DNA from: Chryseobacterium indologenes
GTDB taxonomy: Bacteria > Bacteroidota > Bacteroidia > Flavobacteriales > Weeksellaceae
Assembly (NCBI GenBank): GCA_016025055.1
Contig: CP065590.1
Location: 372,001-436,000 of the forward strand
DNA: 64,000 nt
Direction of reading: 5' to 3'
In this document: positions 1 through 8,792 of the stretch, piece after piece
Layout of the letters: every line of letters starts with the position of its first letter
Position numbering within the stretch: the stretch's first letter is position 1
Notes under the pieces: generated by a model
What the model saw: the letters and a program-made list of their open reading frames with translations, nothing else
What the model was told of the DNA's origin: nothing
Databases searched by the model: none
Translations under genes and position numbers: made by a program

Positions 1-1
1 C

Positions 2-412
2 CGACATTCCGAGATTTCAAAAAGTGTGAAATACTGGGTAAAACCGGATATTGAAAACAGAATTGCTGAAGGAAGTATCAAAGCATATTTCAATTCTGAA
101 ATTATTGAGATCAAGGAGCATTCTGTTCTGTTCAAAGATGAAAATAATCAGATCCATGAGATTGAAAATGACTTTGTACTGGCGATGACCGGCTATCTTC
201 CCGACTTCGACTTTTTAAAAGGCTCAGGAATTGAACTGAATGGTGACTGCCTGAATCCTGTTTACAATACGGAGACTATGGAAACCAATATTCCCAACTT
301 ATATCTGGCGGGAGTGGTATGTGGTGGAAAAGATACGCACCTTTGGTTTATTGAAAATTCACGAGTTCACGCCCGTATGATCGTTAATAACATTCTTTCC
401 GGTAGAGCCTGA
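2..412 (+). CDS. ypdA: YpdA-like bacillithiol disulfide reductase, C-terminal part
   Basis: The gene enters from the left edge, so only about 136 C-terminal residues are seen. The frame is open from base 2, and no internal start is needed. The sequence matches the end of a flavin-dependent pyridine nucleotide oxidoreductase: AMTGYLPDFDFL is the usual nucleotide-domain strand and loop, and NLYLAGVVCGGKDTHLWFIE is the late FAD-contacting segment typical of the YpdA family. Known members use NADPH to recycle oxidised bacillithiol in the cytoplasm of Firmicutes and Bacteroidetes. The family call rests on the late motif; another thioredoxin-reductase-like flavoprotein is possible because the N-terminus is missing. 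A strong terminator follows 59 bases after the stop. Confidence 0.75.
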   Translation, partial: RHSEISKSVKYWVKPDIENRIAEGSIKAYFNSEIIEIKEHSVLFKDENNQIHEIENDFVLAMTGYLPDFDFLKGSGIELNGDCLNPVYNTETMETNIPNLYLAGVVCGGKDTHLWFIENSRVHARMIVNNILSGRA

Positions 413-470
413 AGGGATTACAATAATAATTTCGACCTATTTGTATAATAAAAGTTTTACAGTCAAGAGA

Positions 471-504
471 AACCCAGCTGAATAGTGTTCAGCTGGGTTT
501 TGTT
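471..504 (+). terminator. Rho-independent terminator after ypdA
   Basis: A perfect 12-bp stem (471-482 with 488-499) with a 5-base loop is followed by a T-rich tail. It lies between ypdA (+) and the convergent MFS gene (-) and could serve both, though the T tract is better on the + strand. Confidence 0.85.
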
Positions 505-526
505 TATTGGGTAAGAAAATATGAGC

Positions 527-1764
527 TTAGGCTACATTCTTTTCCGCTTTATTCTTGTCCTTAAGCATCCATGGAACAATAAAATAAAATCCTATTGCTA
601 TGGCCGTTGCCAGTAGGCCTGTCCCGATCCAAAGTACCGTGAAGCCCAGTTTATCCGCTATCACTGTTCCTATATAAGGTGTAATGATAAACGCCAGGGA
701 AAATGACATCCCGTTCAGCCCCATGTAAGCGCCTTTATTATTTTCTCCCGACCGTAAAGCTGTAATGGTGGACATAAAAGGCAGGGTCCAGATTTCTCCG
801 ATACACAAAATCGTCATCGAAACAAGTAATGCTGCCAAAGTATAATCAAAAGCCAGCATCGCATAGGAAAAACCACACAATAAGGTTCCGGCAAGCATGG
901 TAAATGCCAGTGTGAAATATTTCTCAGCAATCTGCACGAATCCCATTTCAAGCAGGACAATCAGGAATCCACTATATCCAAGAATGAACCCTATATTCTG
1001 CTGACTCAGATGCGCGGTATCTTTGTAAAAAATAGTAAGTGTGCTGAATAACTGAAAGAAACAAATGGAAAACAGCATACAAAACAAACTGTATACTAAA
1101 AATTTACCATCACGATAGGGAGAGTTTTCTTTTTTACAACAATGGCTTCTTTTACTTTTTTAGCATTCTGTCTCGCCAATTTCGTACGTTTTTTGAAAAA
1201 CCAAATATACATAAGCCCTGCCAGTAAAGCAGCTAAGGCATTACTGAAAAACAGGAATTCATATGAAATTGCAGATAAGATTCCTCCCAACGCAGGCCCA
1301 ATGGAAAACCCCAGATTTACAGCCATCCTGTTTAATGAAAATGCCCTTGTAATATTTTCAGGCTTGGCGTATTTTGTAATAGCCACGGAATTTGCAGGAC
1401 GAAAAGTTTCACTGACAATACTCTGGGCCAGAATAATTGCCGCCAATCCTACTTCAGTCTTAAATAACGGAATCAGACAGAATAAAGGAACACTCAATAA
1501 TAAGCTCAAACTCTGCACTCTGTATTCACCTATTTTATCAGTAATCATTCCGCCCAGCCATGAACCAATCACGGAACCAATACCGAAAAAGCTCAGTACA
1601 ATCCCGGAATTTTCAATACTAAAATGTAGATGATCCGTCATATAAACTCCCAGGAACGGAAGAACCATAGAACCGGCTCTGTTGATGAGCATTACCAACG
1701 CCAGCATCCAACTCTCTTGCGAGAGTCCTTTAAAAGAACTCGTATAGATGTTAATTAATCTCAC
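527..1764 (-). CDS. MFS transporter, interrupted by a one-base frameshift
   Basis: This is a major facilitator superfamily permease of about 412 residues, the usual size, with some 12 hydrophobic segments over two reading frames. The N-terminal half reads through MLINRAGSMVLPFLGVYMTD and GGMITDKIGEYR, the MFS loop 2-3 motif, and stops at about 1096. The C-terminal half continues in the -1 frame as KENSPYRDGKFLVYS and then five to six helices. The break is at a T6 run on the + strand (1130-1135); one more base restores the frame. The start chosen is GTG at 1764, because a -7 box TAAATTTG lies at 1801-1794 and the upstream ATG at 1806 would precede the transcription start. The substrate cannot be told; drug or sugar efflux are both possible. 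Confidence 0.75.
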
Positions 1765-2033
1765 AATAGTATTTAGGGGGAAATATGAAAATGCAAATTT
1801 AGACAAAAATAGCCTGAAAGTGCTTTATATAGACCATTTTTTATAAATAACATTCATAAAGACAGACTATCATCTGTGTCTTTAGGAATCAAAATATTAT
1901 TACTCTGTAAAAATTGATTACAATTTATTCCATTTTTAAATTGTAATCAAAATGAGTCTTGTCAACTTAAATAAGCACACTGCTTTTGAGATTGCTTCAC
2001 TTCGGGTTCACAATGGCTGTAGTTTGTACCCAT

Positions 2034-2062
2034 AAAAAAGCAGGGCTTTGATGAAGCCCTGC
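2034..2062 (-). terminator. Rho-independent terminator after glnS
   Basis: A 9-bp perfect stem (2040-2048 with 2054-2062) and 5-base loop; on the minus strand it ends in a run of T. It sits 26 bases after the glnS stop codon. Confidence 0.85.
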
Positions 2063-2088
2063 TTTGCATATCATGAATAACCGAGAAA

Positions 2089-3762
2089 TTATTCTGGTTT
2101 ATAAGAATCTTTTAAAGTCACTGTACGGTTGAATACCAGTTTGTCATCCGTAGAATCCTGATCTTTTGTAAAGTACCCTATTCTCTGGAACTGAAGTGGT
2201 TCTCCTACCGCTACTTCTTTTAAGTGAGGTTCAGCAAAGCCTTTCACTATTGTCATAGATTCAGGGTTGATGAAGTTTAAGAAGTCTACATCTTTTTCAG
2301 CATCCGGTTGTTCCACCGTAAACAATTGGTTATAGATTCTCACTTCAACCGGAATTGCGTGTTTGGCAGACACCCAGTGAAGAGTTCCTTTTACCTTTCT
2401 TAAGCTTTCTTCTGTTCCGCTTCCCGACTTGCTCTTTTCATCGTAAGTTGCGTAAATAGTAGTGATCTCTCCGTTTTCGTCCTTCTCTACTCTTTCCGCT
2501 TTAATAATATAAGCTGATTTTAAACGAACTTCGCCGCCTAATTTCAGTCTGAAGAATTTATTGTTAGCTTCCTCTTTGAAATCCTCACGTTCTATATACA
2601 GTTCTCTTGAGAAAGGAACTTCTCTGGTTCCTGCATTTTCCTGTTCAGGATTATTTTCGGTCTCCAGCCATTCTTCCTTACCTTCCGGATAATTTTCGAT
2701 CACTAGTTTCACAGGATCTACAACTGCCATCACACGTTTTGCCACTTTATTAAGATCTTCACGAACACAGAAATCCAGCAACTGAATTTCAATCAGGTTT
2801 TCTCTTTTGGCAACACCTACTCTTTCGATAAAGTTTCTGATAGCGGTTGCCGTAAATCCTTTTCTTCTCATTCCTGAAATAGTAGGCATTCTCGGGTCGT
2901 CCCATCCTGTTACCACTCCTTCTGCCACAAGTCTTTGCAGTTTTCTTTTAGAAGTGATCATATAAGAAACATTCATCCTGGCAAATTCTCTTTGCTTAGG
3001 GGCTATTTTATCTTTATCAGATACCTGCTCCAGGTACCAGTTATACAAAGGTCTGTGATTTTCAAACTCCAATGAACATAGAGAGTGTGAAACCTGCTCG
3101 AGGTAATCTGACTCTCCGTGTGCCCAATCATACATCGGATAAATCTTCCATGCAGTACCTGTTCTGTGGTGAGGTCTTTTCAGAATTCTGTACATTACAG
3201 GGTCACGCATATTCATGTTTGGAGAAACCATATCGATTTTAGCACGAAGTGACATTGTTCCTTCTTCAAATTCTCCGTTTTTCATTCTTTCGAATAGATC
3301 AAGGGATTCTTCAATCGGACGGTTTCTGTATGGCGATTCCACTCCCGGTTCTGTAGGATTCTTTCTCTGCTCGGTAATTACCTGGGACGGTTGCTCATCA
3401 ACGTAAGCCTTTCCTTCTTTAATCAATTGTACTGCCCATTCATAAAGCTGCTGGAAGTAGTCTGATGCATACAATTCTTTATCCCATTTGAAACCTAACC
3501 ATTCAACGTCTTTTTTGATAGAATCTACGAATTCCTGTTCTTCTTTTTCAGGATTTGTATCGTCAAAACGAAGGTTTACGGGAGCGTTGTATTTTTCACC
3601 CAGACCAAAGTTGATGCAGATGGCTTTTGTGTGCCCTACATGCAGGTAACCATTTGGTTCAGGCGGAAAACGGAAACGGATCTGATCTCTTTTCAAACCG
3701 TTTGCCAGATCATCTTCAATAATTTGCTCAATAAAATTGAGTGATTTTTTTTCTTCTTCCAT
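2089..3762 (-). CDS. glnS: Glutaminyl-tRNA synthetase
   Basis: This class I aminoacyl-tRNA synthetase charges tRNA-Gln with glutamine in the cytosol. It is 557 residues, close to the E. coli enzyme. The HIGH signature is seen as PEPNGYLHVGHTKA (residues 34-47), the KMSKS-type loop as MITSKRKLQRL, and the catalytic core carries FRFPPEPNG and RFDDTNPEKE, as in GlnRS. The C-terminal half is the anticodon-binding beta-barrel. A longer open frame reaches 3873, but the ATG at 3762 starts the conserved region, and a -7 box TAACTTTG at 3805-3798 would place transcription start inside the longer frame. This also suggests direct charging of tRNA-Gln rather than only the GatCAB route. Confidence 0.95.
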   Translation of the reverse strand: MEEEKKSLNFIEQIIEDDLANGLKRDQIRFRFPPEPNGYLHVGHTKAICINFGLGEKYNAPVNLRFDDTNPEKEEQEFVDSIKKDVEWLGFKWDKELYASDYFQQLYEWAVQLIKEGKAYVDEQPSQVITEQRKNPTEPGVESPYRNRPIEESLDLFERMKNGEFEEGTMSLRAKIDMVSPNMNMRDPVMYRILKRPHHRTGTAWKIYPMYDWAHGESDYLEQVSHSLCSLEFENHRPLYNWYLEQVSDKDKIAPKQREFARMNVSYMITSKRKLQRLVAEGVVTGWDDPRMPTISGMRRKGFTATAIRNFIERVGVAKRENLIEIQLLDFCVREDLNKVAKRVMAVVDPVKLVIENYPEGKEEWLETENNPEQENAGTREVPFSRELYIEREDFKEEANNKFFRLKLGGEVRLKSAYIIKAERVEKDENGEITTIYATYDEKSKSGSGTEESLRKVKGTLHWVSAKHAIPVEVRIYNQLFTVEQPDAEKDVDFLNFINPESMTIVKGFAEPHLKEVAVGEPLQFQRIGYFTKDQDSTDDKLVFNRTVTLKDSYKPE

Positions 3763-3912
3763 TAAATTAGCTTTTATTTTATAGCAAAAAAGTTGTACAA
3801 AGTTACGGAAAAATAAGCGTTTGTGAAAGTGATAATTTAAAAGCTTGTCTGTTGGTAATTCGGTATTTTTCACTAATTTAGAAAAGCTAAAACCATCACC
3901 AAAGTATTAATC

Positions 3913-5043
3913 ATGGCCGTTTATATCTTAAGCAACCGTAAAATTGTTCGTCATAAAGGCGAAAGAGTGGATTCATTTTCCAATGATGAGTATTCAATTC
4001 CTAATTTCAGGATTGCGAAATGTAATTTCGACAGCTACAAAGAGCCCACAGCACAAGCCAGAAAGAAGAAAGAGTATACCAACAGGAATATTTTAGACTA
4101 TAAGCTATTTTCTGAACCCGAAAAACAGGGCTATGAGGATGTTCTGGAAGTCCTGCTCAGTGAAAAAGGAATAAAAAAATCTTCTCTCACAGCTGATAAT
4201 CTCGGTGGAACACAAAGAATGTTCTATGAATTGTATAAAAATATGTCTTCCACAAAAGACAGGAGTGATGTTCTGATTTTTATTCACGGATATGCCTATA
4301 CTTTTGATGATGAATTGAAAGCAATGATTGATCTTAAAAAACTTTTCATAGATAATCCGCTTTCTCCGGTAGAGCATATTTTATTCGTAAGCTGGCCGGC
4401 ATCAAGCAGCATAGTACCTATGACCTATTTTGATGATAAAGCATCAAGTATTAATTCAGGAACATCATTATTAAGGCTGTTTTACTTCTACACCCAGTTT
4501 TTAAAGGATATTTTTTCCAACCGCGATCTGGTTCCCTGCAATCAGAGAATCCATATTATGGCTCATTCTCTGGGAAACAGGGTTCTTCAGAGTATGTTGT
4601 ATAGCCTTAAGCGGGAAAATATTCTGCGGGTAATTGATCAGGTGATTCTACTTAATGCTGATGTTTCCTATAAAGTATTTGAAGATTCTGAGGACTCTTT
4701 TAATAAGCTTCCCCTGCTGGCCAACCGAATATCCGTATACTTAAACAGACAGGATTTAATTCTCGGTATATCCCAGTTTACTAAAAATATTCTCACTCCG
4801 AGGTTAGGTAAAAACGGACCAAGTGATATTGATCCTTATAAAGATATTGTTTCTATCATTGACTGTACTTTTGTAAAGGATGATATTTTGAGTAGCCTTA
4901 AATTTGAGATCGGAAATCACTGGGGATACCTTTCCAGCTCACAGGTTCAGAATGATATTTTTCAGAATTTATATGGCATAGACAGAAACCTTATCACCAA
5001 CAGAATAAAAAACAACGAAAATATTTTCACAATTATTTCTTAA
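3913..5043 (+). CDS. Alpha/beta hydrolase, DUF900-like
   Basis: A 376-residue serine-hydrolase-fold protein of unknown substrate. The strand and oxyanion region is DVLIFIHGYAYTFDDEL (about residues 120-136), and the nucleophile elbow is MAHSLGNRVLQSM (about 216-228), a GxSxG variant with His-Ser-Leu-Gly. A late GNHWGYL may supply the catalytic His. These traits match the DUF900/esterase-lipase group, often found as single cytoplasmic genes in Bacteroidetes. No signal peptide is seen. It is transcribed divergently from glnS and followed by a long non-coding stretch, so it is probably monocistronic. Substrate and pathway are unknown. Confidence 0.7.
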   Translation: MAVYILSNRKIVRHKGERVDSFSNDEYSIPNFRIAKCNFDSYKEPTAQARKKKEYTNRNILDYKLFSEPEKQGYEDVLEVLLSEKGIKKSSLTADNLGGTQRMFYELYKNMSSTKDRSDVLIFIHGYAYTFDDELKAMIDLKKLFIDNPLSPVEHILFVSWPASSSIVPMTYFDDKASSINSGTSLLRLFYFYTQFLKDIFSNRDLVPCNQRIHIMAHSLGNRVLQSMLYSLKRENILRVIDQVILLNADVSYKVFEDSEDSFNKLPLLANRISVYLNRQDLILGISQFTKNILTPRLGKNGPSDIDPYKDIVSIIDCTFVKDDILSSLKFEIGNHWGYLSSSQVQNDIFQNLYGIDRNLITNRIKNNENIFTIIS

Positions 5044-5875
5044 TCATTAATTAAAAAAAACTTATAAAATTAAGTCTATGTTAAAGTTGTTATAAATCAA
5101 AAGGATGGCATAAAGATTGCCAAATCATATTACGGGGATTTATAATTTTTTTTATCATGAAACAAATAAAAAAGCAGTTTTATTTTATATTAGATTATAT
5201 AAAAAAAACAATTTTCGTAAAAGACGTGATTTAACTTAAAAAAAACAACCTTAAAAAAACCGGAATTTATCCGATCCTATCATTACTTTACCCGGTAAAC
5301 AACCTGACTAAAAATGAATATTCCTGTAATTCTATATTGCAGGAATTTATTTTGCGATTTATATTGAAATTGTCAAAAAACAAATAAATAATATAAATAT
5401 ATTCAATCAAAACACAATATATTAGACTTCAATAAATTAAGTTTAGTTTAAAATTTCACATAAACAATTCGAAACACAAAAACCACTAAAGCTGCTTGAC
5501 CGGGTTAACTTTTAAAAAGCTTATGACATACCACAATAAATAGCGTCAATATGAAGTTATAGAAGCAAGCCTTGAAAAAAATATTTATAGTAAAAAACGC
5601 AAATTCTTATACCAATTTTAACGGGTACCAGATTTCCAATAAGCATTAATTATTCAAAAATTACGGCCACTCCGGATACGATTAATTAAGAAATACGCAA
5701 CAAATACACAATATAGAATAAGGATTATTTCGTACTATAAAGTTTATTTTTGCAAAAAATACATTAAGAATATTTTACTGAAATTCTGTCAAGGAAAATG
5801 TTTTCAATGCGAACATTATAATATAATATACAGCTAGGGATTAAGAGAATAATATAAATAGGTAAATCAAGCATT
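5044..5875 (+). other. 830-bp AT-rich region without a recognisable gene
   Basis: No open frame of useful length with recognisable protein character is seen on either strand. The sequence is rich in A/T runs. It holds one terminator-like hairpin (listed separately) and, near its right end, a -7 box TATTTTTG at 5745-5752 that could drive the PAP2/eptA pair with a leader of about 115 bases. Confidence 0.6.
5320..5346 (+). terminator. Possible terminator hairpin in the intergenic region
   Basis: ATTCCTGTAAT (5320-5330) pairs with ATTGCAGGAAT (5336-5346) with one G-T wobble and a 5-base loop, then a T-rich stretch. It is 277 bases past the hydrolase stop, so it may end a long 3' tail or a small RNA. 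Confidence 0.4.
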
Positions 5876-6703
5876 ATGAACAAAACTGTTATTACTACTT
5901 ACGTTCCAACATGTCTGTCATTATTATACGTACCCTTATTTTTTCTGACTATCATTCTTTTTTTTCTTTATAAGCAGGACGCACTCAATATCGATGCCTA
6001 TATTGGAATTCAGGAGCATTGGTTCTTTTTCCTCAATTCAAAATTATCGAAATATCCTGTGCTTCAATACAACTTAACGCAATTGGGAGATGCGCTGGTC
6101 CTTTTACCTTTTCTATCGATCTTCGTGATGTATGCCCCAAAAATCTGGCAGTCTTTACTATCAGCGTCTCTAGTATCTGCTTTCTTCTGTAATATTTTAA
6201 AAAAATTATTTACTGTGCCCAGACCGGCAGCTGTCTTTGACAATGAAGCGTTTGTAATCATTGGAAAGACTTTATCAGGGCACACCAGTTTACCCTCCGG
6301 TCATTCCATCACGATTTTTACAACGATTACCATTTTGATGTTTGCCTTTATGCCTCAAAAATTGAAATATAAAGTTATTTGGTGCAGTTCCTTGCTTATA
6401 TCAGGGCTGATTATAGCTTTTACAAGGGTTGCTGTAGGCGCCCACTACCCTCTTGATGTTATTATTGGCAGTATTATTGGGTATATTTCAGGACTTTTGG
6501 GTATTTTTATCAACCACAGATATAACATATGGGAATGGATTAATCTTAAAAAATATTATCCTGTATTTATCCTATTATTCAGTATCTGTGCCATGATCCT
6601 GATCAACAAAATCCTGAATGAAAATTTAATCATATTTTATCTATCACTCATCAGCTTACTAACTTCACTCTATATAATCACCTATTCCTATGCTAAAAAA
6701 TAA
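5876..6703 (+). CDS. PAP2-family lipid phosphatase (LpxE-like candidate)
   Basis: A 275-residue polytopic membrane protein with the three PAP2 signature motifs in order: KKLFTVPRP (K-x6-RP), LPSGHS, and TRVAVGAHYPLD (the R-x5-H-x3-D motif). In this family the His of the third motif is the phosphate-accepting nucleophile, acting at the periplasmic face. About six membrane helices surround these motifs. The stop codon overlaps the start of the following eptA-type gene by 14 bases, implying coupled expression. Paired with a phosphoethanolamine transferase, a lipid A 1- or 4'-phosphatase is the likeliest role. An undecaprenyl-pyrophosphate phosphatase (PgpB-type) is the main alternative and cannot be excluded by sequence. 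Confidence 0.8.
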   Translation: MNKTVITTYVPTCLSLLYVPLFFLTIILFFLYKQDALNIDAYIGIQEHWFFFLNSKLSKYPVLQYNLTQLGDALVLLPFLSIFVMYAPKIWQSLLSASLVSAFFCNILKKLFTVPRPAAVFDNEAFVIIGKTLSGHTSLPSGHSITIFTTITILMFAFMPQKLKYKVIWCSSLLISGLIIAFTRVAVGAHYPLDVIIGSIIGYISGLLGIFINHRYNIWEWINLKKYYPVFILLFSICAMILINKILNENLIIFYLSLISLLTSLYIITYSYAKK

Positions 6704-8210
6704 TTTGAAATTACTGGATTTCGCCCTTTTGATGAGCGTTCTAAATTTCTTATTCTTTCATATTCCTTTTTTTACCTTTGTTTTCAGTAAGGTTGATTAT
6801 AAAAGTCTGAACTGCGTCGCCATCATCATCAGCCTGATGATCCTCATGGTTGTTGCCAATGCTTTCACTTTCTATCTTATATTTTTTCTGTCCAGAATTG
6901 TCGGAAAAATTTTGCTGGTGCTTACTTTTATTATCAGTTCGATCGCCGTCTATTTTATTAATACTTATAGTGTTATCATAGATGAAAGCATGATCGGTAA
7001 TATATTCAACACCAATTATGAAGAATCAAGCAGTTTTTTTTCTCTAAAGCTTATTTTATACCTTGTTTTCCTCGGAATACTTCCCAGTATATATATTATT
7101 AAGGTCAACATACTAAAGGTCCCTGTAAAAAAGTTTTTGATTACTACTTCATTGACCCTTTTATTCATGGTAATCGTGGCTTTTGCCAACGCCAGTAATT
7201 GGTTATGGATTGATAAAAATTCAAAGACATTAGGTGGTTTGGCCATGCCCTGGTCTTACACCGTCAATACTTCTCTTTATTATATTCATGAATACAAAAA
7301 AAATGAAAAAGAAACTTTATTGCCCAATGCCACCATCAAAGACAACGAGAAATCTGTAGTAGTATTGGTCATAGGAGAATCTGCCAGAAGTCAGAATTTT
7401 TCTTTATACGGATATGGGAAGAACACGAATCCGCTGCTTTCAAAAGAACAGAACTTACATACCTTTAACGCTACATCCTGCGCCACGTATACCACTGCAG
7501 GGGTGAAATGTATTCTTGAACATACCAATACTGATGAACTGTATGAAATCCTACCCAACTATTTATACCGAAATAATGTAGAGGTAATCTGGAGAACGAC
7601 AAACTGGGGTGAACCGCCGGTTCACATTAAAAATTACCAGAACAAAGAACATTTAAGTACAAATTGCAAAGGTGAAGACTGCAATTATGATGGGGTCCTT
7701 TTGAATGGCCTCAAAGAACAAATAGCTGCAAGTAAAAAGAATAAAATACTTATTGTTTTGCACACCAGTACAAGTCACGGCCCTACATACAGCAAAAAAT
7801 ATCCATCGCGGTTCGAAACCTTTAAACCGGTCTGCAATAGTGTTGAATTAGGTAATTGCTCCCAGCAGGAGCTTATCAATGCTTATGATAATACGATTGT
7901 GTATACAGATTATCTTCTATATAATGTTATTGAGGATTTAAAACAACTAAAAGATTATAAAAGTACAATGCTTTTTGTGTCTGACCATGGTGAATCCCTT
8001 GGAGAAAAAAATCTGTACATGCATGGCATGCCTTTAAGTATTGCACCCAGAGAACAATATGAAATTCCTTTTATGGTTTGGGTGTCTGACGGTTCAAAAC
8101 AACTCAAACCCAACAAAACCTTATCACAAAACCATGTATTTCACAGTGTTTTAAACTTCCTTGGAATACAAAGTCCGGTTTATAAAGAAGAGATGAACAT
8201 CTTTAAGTAA
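6690..8210 (+). CDS. eptA: EptA-type phosphoethanolamine transferase
   Basis: This 506-residue inner-membrane enzyme has about five N-terminal helices (residues 10-170) and a periplasmic alkaline-phosphatase-fold domain. Metal and substrate motifs seen are GESAR (229-233), the nucleophile region CATYTTAGVKC (264-274, probably Thr268), SDHGESLGE, and MHGMP with a metal-binding His. The family moves phosphoethanolamine from phosphatidylethanolamine to lipid A, lowering negative charge and sensitivity to cationic peptides. The ATG at 6690 lies inside the end of the PAP2 gene, so the two are translationally linked. Paired cysteines in the catalytic domain fit the disulfide-rich family. Chromosomal EptA/MCR-like enzymes of this kind are typical of polymyxin-tolerant flavobacteria; the exact lipid A position is inferred only. 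Confidence 0.88.
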   Translation: MLKNNLKLLDFALLMSVLNFLFFHIPFFTFVFSKVDYKSLNCVAIIISLMILMVVANAFTFYLIFFLSRIVGKILLVLTFIISSIAVYFINTYSVIIDESMIGNIFNTNYEESSSFFSLKLILYLVFLGILPSIYIIKVNILKVPVKKFLITTSLTLLFMVIVAFANASNWLWIDKNSKTLGGLAMPWSYTVNTSLYYIHEYKKNEKETLLPNATIKDNEKSVVVLVIGESARSQNFSLYGYGKNTNPLLSKEQNLHTFNATSCATYTTAGVKCILEHTNTDELYEILPNYLYRNNVEVIWRTTNWGEPPVHIKNYQNKEHLSTNCKGEDCNYDGVLLNGLKEQIAASKKNKILIVLHTSTSHGPTYSKKYPSRFETFKPVCNSVELGNCSQQELINAYDNTIVYTDYLLYNVIEDLKQLKDYKSTMLFVSDHGESLGEKNLYMHGMPLSIAPREQYEIPFMVWVSDGSKQLKPNKTLSQNHVFHSVLNFLGIQSPVYKEEMNIFK

Positions 8211-8409
8211 TGTATACTTTCACTCCTTTTCTACCGATTATTTCAGAAGAATGATGAATAACTCATGTGCTTTTATACACACATTTTATCATTACGCTGT
8301 TTAAATTAATAAAATTCACCATTTAGTTAAATATTCATAAAATTCCACATATAATATTGCACAATTGAGAAGTATTTTCGATATTTACTTATCAATCAAA
8401 AACTTAACC

Positions 8410-8565
8410 ATGAAAAATTGCAAAAAATTAAACAAAGCAGCATTAAAAACAATTCAGGGAGGTTTGATTCCTCGCGGCTGCATCAGCTGGGATTTTAAAC
8501 TTAAATGTTGCAGAGACTGGGATCCCATCTTTTGGGGTAATCCGGTATGTCCGGAACCTTATTAA
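8410..8565 (+). CDS. Bacteriocin-like GG-leader peptide, copy 1
   Basis: A 51-residue peptide with an 18-residue leader ending KTIQGG, the double-glycine signal cleaved by C39-peptidase exporters. The mature part would be about 33 residues and holds four cysteines (pattern C, CC, C) and three tryptophans, ending NPVCPEPY. The frame could open at 8365, but the ATG at 8410 gives the leader start MKNCKKLNKAALKTIQGG shared with the next gene (MKNFKKL...). Such peptides are common in Chryseobacterium and annotated as bacteriocin-like. No modifying enzyme is adjacent; the nearest C39 exporter gene lies 8.6 kb away on the other strand. Whether it is toxic, a signal, or modified is unknown. Confidence 0.75.
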   Translation: MKNCKKLNKAALKTIQGGLIPRGCISWDFKLKCCRDWDPIFWGNPVCPEPY

Positions 8566-8626
8566 TATACTGTTCTGCATTCACTTTATTTCAAGATCAA
8601 TTCACCAAACTTTTAAAATATCAATT

Positions 8627-8779
8627 ATGAAAAATTTCAAAAAACTAGCAAAACGAGAATTAAAAACAATTAAAGGAGGTATTATCCCAATCGGATGCAA
8701 CAATTGGGATAATAGAAAAAGATGTTGTAGAGAATGGGATGCTGAACATTGGGACAATCCTGTTTGCCCGGGTACATAA
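8627..8779 (+). CDS. Bacteriocin-like GG-leader peptide, copy 2
   Basis: A 50-residue paralogue of the peptide 61 bases upstream. The leader is MKNFKKLAKRELKTIKGG. The core keeps the same frame of residues as copy 1: GC..WD near the start, CCREWD in the middle and WDNPVCP at the end, so all four cysteines and three tryptophans are conserved while the spacer residues differ. The ATG at 8627 is the only start that gives the shared leader. Tandem duplication followed by divergence under constraint is the simplest history. It ends 14 bases before the convergent menC frame ends, when that gene is corrected for its frameshift. Confidence 0.72.
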   Translation: MKNFKKLAKRELKTIKGGIIPIGCNNWDNRKRCCREWDAEHWDNPVCPGT

Positions 8780-8792
8780 TCCTAGTTTTTAG

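Noticed and set aside
1142..1633. 163-codon open frame on the + strand
   Set aside because: It is antisense to the MFS gene, whose frame has clear membrane-protein character.
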